Origin: Pseudomonadota bacterium
Lineage (GTDB): Bacteria; Pseudomonadota; Gammaproteobacteria; Steroidobacterales; GCA-2729495
NCBI GenBank assembly: GCA_030836925.1
Contig: JAUPLK010000035.1
Span: 1-10,088 of the forward strand
Direction of reading: 5' to 3'
DNA length: 10,088 bases
Of this stretch, positions 1 to 4,914 are shown piece by piece (the stretch's first letter is position 1; each line of letters opens with the position of its first letter). The notes under the pieces were generated by a model that did no database searches, was not told the origin of the DNA, and saw only the letters and a program-made list of their open reading frames with translations. A program made the position numbers and the translations under genes.

Positions 1-365
1 TCGGCATCAGCCGGACTGATGCGCGCGATGGCCGCACTCACCGCATCGACGTCGGCGTTGTATTCGAGGCTGACACCGTCCGGCCAGACCAGGCGATAAA
101 AGGGATCGACCGGCAGCATGTCGACGTAGTCGCCGATGGCGCGCCCGCTCAGCGCAAACAGCTCCTCGATCGCATTGGGGGCCGTCACGACCGTCGGGCC
201 GGCATCGAAGCGAAAGCCATCCTGCTCGTAGACATAGGCGCGACCGCCGGGCCGGTCGCGCTGCTCGAGCAGGATCGTGCGCACGCCGGCCGACTGCAGC
301 CGGATGGCCAGCGCCAGCCCGCCAAAACCGGCACCGATCACTACCACGCGCGGCGGCTGCATCAT
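1..365 (-). CDS. crtI: Phytoene desaturase CrtI, N-terminal part (3' end beyond window)
   Basis: FAD-dependent phytoene desaturase, which introduces the double bonds that turn colourless phytoene into lycopene at the membrane. Only the first 121 residues are visible; the gene runs off position 1. The product opens with a dinucleotide-binding Rossmann motif (VVVIGAGFGGLALAIRL, about residues 7-23). The CrtI-typical stretch LEQRDRPGGRAYVYEQDGF follows, then FDAGPTVVT, where the flavin would bind. I chose the ATG at 365 because it overlaps the crtY stop as ATGA; a second ATG at 362 directly follows. The overlap implies translational coupling to crtY. Other members of the amine-oxidase/desaturase superfamily (for example CrtN or CrtD) share this N-terminus, but a crtY neighbour and the motif spelling favour CrtI. 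Confidence 0.9.
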   Translation of the reverse strand, partial: MMQPPRVVVIGAGFGGLALAIRLQSAGVRTILLEQRDRPGGRAYVYEQDGFRFDAGPTVVTAPNAIEELFALSGRAIGDYVDMLPVDPFYRLVWPDGVSLEYNADVDAVSAAIARISPADA

Positions 366-1537
366 GCAGCGCCGATCCGGCTGGCCGAAGGCGGCAGGCA
401 ACGCAGGGCGCGCAGCACCGGCACCGGCGGCCTGCCGCTGAGGATCTGCCGCGCGTCATTGAGGCTGATCCGGCCCGCATAGAAACGCTCGATCACCGGC
501 TGGGGCAGGCGATAGAAGTGCTGCAACACCCGGTAGCGCTCTGCAGGCGCGGCGGCCAGGAACAGCATGCGGTTCAGCATGCGGAACAGGCGCTGGGCCT
601 GCCAGCGGCGCTGCGCACGGCCACGGATCCACGGACCGACATGTGCACTGGACAGATCAGCAACGCCGGCCAGATCATCGGCGAGCGCGGCAGCCTCCGG
701 CAGCGAGTAGCCGGTGGTGTGATGAAACAGCCCGGCGCGCAGACCCGAACGCGGCAATCCGGCATCGGCCAGCGGCCAGAAGCTGTCGAAATCGGCATCG
801 AGAACGATCGGCAATACACCACGCTCCTCCCGGATAATTTCGCGCGCGCCCCAGCCGCGTGTGGACACATAGCTCTGGATATTAGACCGGAGCGATGCTG
901 CGTCCAGATCCGGCGTATCGCTGTAGTAGGTGTCTTCGACCAGCAGCCGGTCAGGCCCGAAGGGTAGCAGGTAGACGAAGCGATAGCCGTCCTGCTGCGC
1001 CACCGTCGCGTCCATGAGCAGCGGACCGGTCAGTCCGTGTGGCGCAATGAGCCGCAGCTCCTGGCCGAGAAATTTCTGGTAGCGGAGCACCAGGCCGGCA
1101 CTCTCGTTGGCGCCGCGCCCGTCGATCACCAGCCGCGCGCCGAGCGTCTGGCCGTCGGCCAGCTGTACGGTCTGTGGCCCGGTGTGCAGCGCCGGCATTT
1201 CGCACCGGATCTCGACGCCCGGCAAAGCCGACACCGCCTGCGCCAGCTTCGTCGAGCTCAGCGTGTAGTAGCGGCCATCGATGCGCCGCTGCCGCTCGGG
1301 GAAGCAAACCTCGTAGTGCGACCAGCCGTGGTCGGCAAGCGGCAGCAGCCACTCGCGTTCGGCGGGTCGCAGATCGCTGCCATGAAAAGACCAGGTGTGA
1401 TTGCCGCCGGGTGCCGGGCCCGCTTCAAGCAGCGTGAGCTTCAGTTCCGGGCGCAGCGCATGCAGCCGCAGGGCAATCAGGCAGTTGGCGAGCCCGCCAC
1501 CGACCAGCAAGACATCGCTGTCGGATCTGCCGCTCAT
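362..1537 (-). CDS. crtY: Lycopene beta-cyclase CrtY
   Basis: Lycopene beta-cyclase: cyclises both ends of lycopene to give beta-carotene, a flavin-dependent but non-redox reaction in or at the inner membrane. The 391 residues match the usual CrtY length (about 380-390). Visible landmarks are the dinucleotide-binding motif LLVGGGLANCLIALRL (10-25), PGGNHTWSFH (43-52), DGRGA (139-143), FLGQEL (156-161), the VEDTYYSDTPDLD block (200-212) and HHTTGYSLPEA (272-282). E201 in the VEDT block aligns with the glutamate regarded as catalytic in Pantoea CrtY. The start ATG overlaps the upstream redoxin stop as ATGA and the stop overlaps the crtI start the same way, so it is the middle gene of a tightly coupled operon. 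No key residue appears to be missing. Carotenoid type beyond beta-carotene cannot be told from this window. Confidence 0.95.
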   Translation of the reverse strand: MSGRSDSDVLLVGGGLANCLIALRLHALRPELKLTLLEAGPAPGGNHTWSFHGSDLRPAEREWLLPLADHGWSHYEVCFPERQRRIDGRYYTLSSTKLAQAVSALPGVEIRCEMPALHTGPQTVQLADGQTLGARLVIDGRGANESAGLVLRYQKFLGQELRLIAPHGLTGPLLMDATVAQQDGYRFVYLLPFGPDRLLVEDTYYSDTPDLDAASLRSNIQSYVSTRGWGAREIIREERGVLPIVLDADFDSFWPLADAGLPRSGLRAGLFHHTTGYSLPEAAALADDLAGVADLSSAHVGPWIRGRAQRRWQAQRLFRMLNRMLFLAAAPAERYRVLQHFYRLPQPVIERFYAGRISLNDARQILSGRPPVPVLRALRCLPPSASRIGAA

Positions 1538-2046
1538 TGCGCAAGCAGCTTTTCAATGACCGGCGTGATGCTGGCCTCACGCTCGGCGCTGAAGCGGCCG
1601 CGCAGGCGGGTCACAAGCGTGCCAGCCTGGTCAAATACCAGCAGGTTCGGTGCCGTCGTATCCAGGCCGTAAGCGCTAGCCCAGCGACGTTCGACATCGA
1701 TGAGCACCGGCACATTGGCAGGCACCCTTTTCTGCAAGGTTGCGCTCACCCGGGCCATGTCGACCGGTCCTCCGGCCGGCAACTGCGCGATGTTCAGAAA
1801 GCGCAGCTGGGGATAGCGCCCTCCCAGCGCCTCGCCCCAGCGCTGGATGGTCGACAGGCGCCGCACATCGACCACGATCGCCACGACGACCGCACCCCGG
1901 TGCGCCGCCAGCGAACCGGTATTGCCGAACTGGTCGGGCAACGACGCCTCGATGCCTGCCTCCGCAGCCATGCAGCGCACAGCGCACAACACCAGCAGCA
2001 GCGTCCCGGCGACATGGCGCATGGATGGCAGCGGTGCAACGGGCAT
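1534..2046 (-). CDS. Exported thioredoxin-fold protein without catalytic cysteines, first gene of crt operon
   Basis: Predicted periplasmic or membrane-attached protein of 170 residues. From the ATG at 2046 the N-terminus reads as a signal peptide: a short polar stretch, hydrophobic core AGTLLLVLCAV, then a likely cleavage near CMA-AEA (25-30). The mature part looks like a redoxin/thioredoxin fold: strand VVVAIVVD (53-60), then VRRLSTIQRW where a CxxC motif would sit, then VPVLIDVERRWASAYGLD (112-129), and a cis-proline-like TAP before LLVFDQAGTLVTRLRG (131-150). The mature region has no cysteine, so it cannot do dithiol redox chemistry; a binding, chaperone or structural role is an inference. 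Its stop overlaps the crtY start as ATGA. Start choice is uncertain: GTG at 2073 and ATG at 2022 are in frame, and none has a clear Shine-Dalgarno sequence. I do not recognise a named family. Confidence 0.8.
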   Translation of the reverse strand: MPVAPLPSMRHVAGTLLLVLCAVRCMAAEAGIEASLPDQFGNTGSLAAHRGAVVVAIVVDVRRLSTIQRWGEALGGRYPQLRFLNIAQLPAGGPVDMARVSATLQKRVPANVPVLIDVERRWASAYGLDTTAPNLLVFDQAGTLVTRLRGRFSAEREASITPVIEKLLAQ

Positions 2047-2086
2047 GGAGGCACAACGCTCTCGGCGCGCCACGGACGGACGCGAT

Positions 2087-2130
2087 CAGCACATTGTACC
2101 GGTGCTGCGCTTGCTGATGCGCTCAGCGCA
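2087..2130 (-). promoter_or_regulatory. Candidate promoter/operator of the redoxin-crtY-crtI operon
   Basis: The 116-bp gap ahead of the operon holds a minus-strand TACAAT (2098-2093), one mismatch from a sigma-70 -10 box. It lies in the loop of a 6-bp inverted repeat, CAGCAC (2087-2092) and GTGCTG (2102-2107). A 13-bp palindrome TGCGCTCAGCGCA (2118-2130) sits where the -35 would be; no good -35 hexamer is seen. Such dyads would fit a repressor- or activator-controlled carotenoid promoter, but this is inference from position alone. Confidence 0.3.
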
Positions 2131-2162
2131 GAATATTCAGTACCGGCAAACCCGGCGGTGGC

Positions 2163-2447
2163 TCAGAACTGGAAACGCCAGCCGACATAGACTTCTTCGG
2201 AATCGGGATCGATGTTGAACTGCAAACCCGGCTGCGGCTCTTCGGGGAGAAATGATTCGCCGACTCGCCGGACGGTCGCCGTGCCCTGCTCCAGCAAGGT
2301 CCCCAACAGGTGCCGGATCTCGAGTTCCCGGGTGCTCATCGTCAAGGCTTCGTCCGGAGCACCCGAAGCCGACTGCAGGTTGTCGGCCATCACGGCTCCC
2401 GGCTGCACCAGCAGTACCGCCACGAACATCGCGCGCAGAACGTTCAT
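2163..2447 (-). CDS. Small secreted hypothetical protein, 94 residues
   Basis: Unrecognised protein. The ATG at 2447 gives a clean signal peptide: MNVLRAMFVAVLLVQPGAVMADN with probable cleavage after VMA (about residue 21). In-frame codons further upstream (to 2492) would only add a charged stretch in front of it. A GGGTGG 6-11 bases upstream may be a weak Shine-Dalgarno. The mature part is acidic with a helical-looking centre (TRELEIRHLLGTLLEQG, 39-55). It ends in a likely beta-hairpin, GLQFNIDP then EEVYVGWRFQF, finishing on phenylalanine, as outer-membrane strands often do. At about 73 mature residues it is too small for a barrel of its own. Codon third positions are GC-rich as in its neighbours, which supports it being real. 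No function is assigned; periplasmic or outer-membrane location is inferred. Confidence 0.65.
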   Translation of the reverse strand: MNVLRAMFVAVLLVQPGAVMADNLQSASGAPDEALTMSTRELEIRHLLGTLLEQGTATVRRVGESFLPEEPQPGLQFNIDPDSEEVYVGWRFQF

Positions 2448-2520
2448 CAGACACCACCCGATACGGAACCGCGGCCCATTGCGATTCCTCACCCGGCAGC
2501 AACCTTAGTCGGGTGACGGA

Positions 2521-2545
2521 CAGCGAACGCCGACCGCGTTCACTG
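2521..2545 (-). repeat. Inverted repeat upstream of the small secreted protein gene
   Basis: Ten-base arms (2521-2530 CAGCGAACGC and 2536-2545 GCGTTCACTG) surround a five-base loop. One position mismatches in DNA, and becomes a G-U pair in minus-strand RNA, so the transcript could form an unbroken 10-bp stem. It lies about 75 bases before the start at 2447, in a 175-bp gap behind the hsp20 terminator. It could be an operator dyad or a leader hairpin. No convincing promoter hexamers were found nearby. Confidence 0.45.
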
Positions 2546-2622
2546 TTCAGGCGTACATCGGCACGCAAAAACGGATTCGGTAAAACCACGCCCGCATAAG
2601 TCAAACGAGCAATGCAGCAATG

Positions 2623-2648
2623 AAAAAAGGGAGCTCTCGCTCCCTTTT
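2623..2648 (-). terminator. Rho-independent terminator of hsp20
   Basis: A perfect 10-bp stem (AAAAGGGAGC / GCTCCCTTTT) closes a GAGA tetraloop on the minus strand. In transcript sense it is followed by a run of six T, and it begins four bases after the hsp20 stop codon. On the plus strand the same stem is followed by TTTTCTTT and could also stop opposing transcripts. Confidence 0.92.
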
Positions 2649-2651
2649 CTT

Positions 2652-3095
2652 TCAGCGCACCTGGACCTCGATGGGTCTGGGCTTTTTCGCTTCGGTCTTC
2701 GGCATGCGCACGGTCAGCACACCGTCTTTGGCGTCGGCCTGGATCCTCGCCTCATCGACATCCGCCGGCAGACTGAAGCTGCGGGCAAAGCTGCCATAAA
2801 AAGACTCGATCCGGTGATGCTTCTCCTTGTCTTCGCGGGTTTCCAGCCGACGCTCACCGCGAATGGTGATCACGCCTTCGTGCACGGAGACATCGATGTC
2901 CTTCTTGTCGACCTCGGGCAACTCGGCCTTGATCAGATAGGCCTCCGGCGTTTCCGAGATGTTCGCCACCGGCCGCCATTCAACACTGCTGTCGCCTGCC
3001 TCGGCCGCAGGCCGCGCCGAGCGGCCCAGCACCCGGCTGTACTGGTTGAAAAGGTCGTCCAGTTCGCGCAAGGGGCTCCAACTTACCAGCGTCAT
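2652..3095 (-). CDS. hsp20: Hsp20/alpha-crystallin small heat-shock protein
   Basis: ATP-independent cytoplasmic holdase that binds unfolding proteins during heat or oxidative stress and hands them to the DnaK and ClpB machinery. The 147 residues fit the bacterial family. A short N-terminal arm (MTLVSWSPLRELDDLFNQYS) precedes the alpha-crystallin domain (about 40-133), which contains the conserved A-x-x-DGVLTV segment (120-129). The C-terminal tail carries the I-x-V motif (I142, V144) that locks dimers into oligomers. AGGAGG at 3103-3108 lies seven bases before the ATG and fixes the start. A sigma-32-like promoter and a hairpin lie just upstream, and a strong terminator lies just downstream, so it is probably a monocistronic heat-shock gene. 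Confidence 0.95.
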   Translation of the reverse strand: MTLVSWSPLRELDDLFNQYSRVLGRSARPAAEAGDSSVEWRPVANISETPEAYLIKAELPEVDKKDIDVSVHEGVITIRGERRLETREDKEKHHRIESFYGSFARSFSLPADVDEARIQADAKDGVLTVRMPKTEAKKPRPIEVQVR

Positions 3096-3119
3096 ACTGC
3101 ATCCTCCTCATGGGTTGTC

Positions 3120-3142
3120 GCGCAACGTAACGCACGTCGCGC
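3120..3142 (-). promoter_or_regulatory. 5'-leader stem-loop of hsp20 mRNA
   Basis: In minus-strand RNA the arms GCGCGACGU and ACGUUGCGC pair over nine positions (one G-U) around the loop GCGUU. The hairpin would begin within about three bases of the transcript start predicted from the sigma-32-like promoter, and ends about 11 bases before the AGGAGG. It does not cover the Shine-Dalgarno, so a classic ROSE-type thermometer is not evident. A 5'-terminal stem of this kind could stabilise the mRNA. Confidence 0.5.
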
Positions 3143-3151
3143 ATAGGCCAG

Positions 3152-3179
3152 ATGTAGGGGCAATGCCGGTATTTTCAAG
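3152..3179 (-). promoter_or_regulatory. Sigma-32 (RpoH) type heat-shock promoter for hsp20
   Basis: The minus strand shows CTTGAAA (3179-3173), 12 bases, then CCCCTACAT (3160-3152). The known RpoH consensus is CTTGAAA, about 11-16 bases, CCCCATNT, so the -35 is perfect and the -10 close. The predicted transcript start is near 3145, giving a leader of about 50 bases. It sits in the gap directly after the stop of the trans-sulfuration gene, in front of an Hsp20 gene, which is the expected position. Confidence 0.8.
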
Positions 3180-3188
3180 CCCCGCCGG

Positions 3189-4373
3189 TCAATCCCCCAG
3201 CGCGTTGCGCAGTGCGTCGATCAGGTCATCGGCATCTTCCAGGCCGACCGACAAGCGCACGAGGCCATCGGTGATCCCGACCCGCTGCCGCTCGGCTGCT
3301 TCCACATCGGCATGGGTCATGGTCACCGGATGGGTGATCAATGACTCGACGGAACCGAGGTTCTCGGCCAGCGTCCACAGCTTGATGCGATCCATCAGGG
3401 CCTTGCCGGCCGCCACACCGCCCTTGACCTCAAACCAGATCATCGCGCCAAAGCCGGAGGCCTGGCGTTTGGCCAGTTCATGTTGCGGGAAGTTTTCCAG
3501 GCCCGGGTAGCTGACCTGCGCAACCTTGGGATGGGTAGCAAGAAAGCGTGCGATCGCCATGGCATTGGCAGCCTGCCGGTCCATGCGCACGGACAGTGTC
3601 TTGCAACCCTGCAGCGTCAGCCAGGCAACCTGCGGCGACATGATCATGCCGGTGGCGTTCATGATGAAACGCACCGCGCTGCCCTGTGCCTCGTTGCTGA
3701 CGACGATGGCGCCGCCGACCGTGGCGTTGTGACCATCGAAATACTTGGTGGTGCTGTGCACGACCATGTCCGCACCCAGTTCCAGCGGCCGCTGGTAGTA
3801 AGGCGTCAGAAAGGTGTTGTCCACCGCATGCGGAATGCCATGTGCACGCGCCAGTGCCGAAACCGCCGCGAGATCGGTGAGCTTGAGAGTGGGATTGGCC
3901 GGCGTCTCGGTGAGGATCAGCTTCGTGTTGCTGCGGATCGCCTTGCGCACGCTGTCGGCATCGGAGGTATCGACGAAGGAAAACTCCACGCCGAAACGCG
4001 AATAGATCTTCGTGCTCAGGCGATAGGTGCCGCCGTAGACCACATCCGAAACGATCGCGTGATCGCCGGCACTCAGGAAGGCGAGGAACAGGCCATTGAT
4101 GGCCGCCATGCCGGTACCAAAGCAGATGCAGTCGCTGCCGCCCTCGAGGTCGGTCAGTTTCTGCTCCAGCGCTCGCACGGTCGGATTGGCGGAGCGCGAA
4201 TAGGAATATCCCTTTGCCAGGTAACGATCCACCGACTCCTGGACGTAGGTCGTGGTCTGGTAGATCGGCGTGAGAATGGCGCCGGTCAACGGATCCGGCA
4301 CGACGCCGGCATGCACCTGGCGTGTGGTAAATCCGGGCTTGGCCGGTCCGGCGGGACGCTGGTCACTGCTCAT
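3189..4373 (-). CDS. metB: PLP-dependent trans-sulfuration enzyme (cystathionine gamma-synthase/lyase type)
   Basis: Cytoplasmic Cys/Met-metabolism PLP enzyme. Its likely reaction is joining cysteine to an activated homoserine to form cystathionine, or cleaving cystathionine. With the ATG at 4373 it has 394 residues, the family's usual size; an AGGAG nine bases upstream supports this start over the in-frame ATG at 4439. Seen in the product: YSYSRSANPT (57-66) with the phosphate-binding Tyr/Arg pair, FGTGMAA (85-91), DNTF (185-188) holding the aspartate that contacts the pyridine nitrogen, HSTTKYFDGHN (206-216) with Schiff-base K210, TLAENLGSVESLITHP (334-349) and substrate-carboxylate R373 in VRLSVGLED. 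The motifs do not separate gamma-synthase from gamma-lyase or O-acyl-homoserine sulfhydrylase, so metB is the family's best guess rather than a proven activity. It diverges from the cupin gene. Confidence 0.9.
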   Translation of the reverse strand: MSSDQRPAGPAKPGFTTRQVHAGVVPDPLTGAILTPIYQTTTYVQESVDRYLAKGYSYSRSANPTVRALEQKLTDLEGGSDCICFGTGMAAINGLFLAFLSAGDHAIVSDVVYGGTYRLSTKIYSRFGVEFSFVDTSDADSVRKAIRSNTKLILTETPANPTLKLTDLAAVSALARAHGIPHAVDNTFLTPYYQRPLELGADMVVHSTTKYFDGHNATVGGAIVVSNEAQGSAVRFIMNATGMIMSPQVAWLTLQGCKTLSVRMDRQAANAMAIARFLATHPKVAQVSYPGLENFPQHELAKRQASGFGAMIWFEVKGGVAAGKALMDRIKLWTLAENLGSVESLITHPVTMTHADVEAAERQRVGITDGLVRLSVGLEDADDLIDALRNALGD

Positions 4374-4441
4374 GGTCTGGAACTCCTGGCCACCCTGCCC
4401 TGCGGCATCCGGGTGCTTCACGTGGCTTTGGGGCCGCATAG

Positions 4442-4488
4442 TTTATACGGGAAGCCGCTTGCCCGAGGCCCCTGCTTTGGCCGATCAT
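4442..4488. promoter_or_regulatory. Divergent promoter region between trans-sulfuration gene and cupin gene
   Basis: Both genes must be served from the 139-bp gap 4374-4512. On the minus strand TATAAA (4447-4442) could be a -10 for the trans-sulfuration gene, with no good -35. On the plus strand TTGCCC (4460-4465) and GATCAT (4483-4488) are 17 bases apart, each matching four of six sigma-70 consensus positions. An imperfect dyad CGGGAAGC / GCTTGCCCG (4448-4465) lies between them and could bind a shared regulator. All of this is weak. Confidence 0.25.
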
Positions 4489-4512
4489 GAATGCTCTGAT
4501 GCGGAGGGACAC

Positions 4513-4857
4513 ATGAGCGACAGTGCCTGGCAAGTCTTCAAGGTCGACGAACTGGCCGCGCGGGTTGCCGGGAACGAGCCCCGATTCCTGGAGTTTCTGC
4601 GCGTCCCGACGCTGTCCTGTGCGGTCTACCGGCTGCCCGCCGGGGCACGCGACATGCAGGCCCCGCACCTGGAAGACGAGGTCTATTTCGTGGTCAGCGG
4701 CCGGGCCAGGTTACGGGTGGCCGGGCAGGACCACGAAGCCGTGCCGGGCAGCATCCTCTACGTCAAAGCCACCTCCGAGCACTCGTTCTTCGATATCGAG
4801 GAAGATTTGACGCTGATCGTGGTCTTCGGGCAAACCAAACCGCTCTGGCAAAGCTAG
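4513..4857 (+). CDS. Small single-domain cupin protein
   Basis: A 114-residue cytoplasmic protein made almost entirely of one cupin beta-barrel, and the only plus-strand gene here. Motif 1 appears as PHLEDEVYFVVSG (51-63): H52 and E56 take the metal-ligand positions, while the first histidine of the textbook HxH is alanine (A50). Motif 2 is PGSILYVKATSEHSF (78-92) with H90. A barrel with His, Glu and His can still hold a metal ion, and cupins with this shorter HxxxE form are common; many are uncharacterised. GGAGG at 4503-4507 lies five bases before the ATG and fixes the start, although the frame is open further upstream. It may be a mono- or dioxygenase, an isomerase or a small-molecule sensor; substrate is unknown. 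Divergence from the trans-sulfuration gene may hint at sulfur metabolism, but that is weak evidence. Confidence 0.88.
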   Translation: MSDSAWQVFKVDELAARVAGNEPRFLEFLRVPTLSCAVYRLPAGARDMQAPHLEDEVYFVVSGRARLRVAGQDHEAVPGSILYVKATSEHSFFDIEEDLTLIVVFGQTKPLWQS

Positions 4858-4914
4858 CCGGGTCGTACCGCGCTGGGGACACTGGCAGGATGCGCGCTCG
4901 CGTGCTTCCCGCGA

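Noticed and set aside
2137..2604. 155-codon minus-strand frame overlapping the small secreted protein gene
   Set aside because: Its product is Arg-rich with no motif, while the overlapping frame has a signal peptide, GC-rich third codon positions and a sensible start.
3120..3142. The hsp20 leader hairpin read as a terminator for the upstream trans-sulfuration gene
   Set aside because: No T run follows the stem on the minus strand, and it lies downstream of a good heat-shock promoter, which fits a leader element better.
3480..4490. Long open plus-strand frame (336 codons) opposite the trans-sulfuration gene
   Set aside because: It is antisense to a strongly conserved enzyme gene, its product is low-complexity and rich in Arg/Gly/His, and high GC content makes stop-free antisense frames common.
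4858..4914. Possible bidirectional terminator between the convergent cupin and lipoprotein genes
   Set aside because: Only short GC-rich self-complementary runs are present, with no stable stem followed by a T tract.
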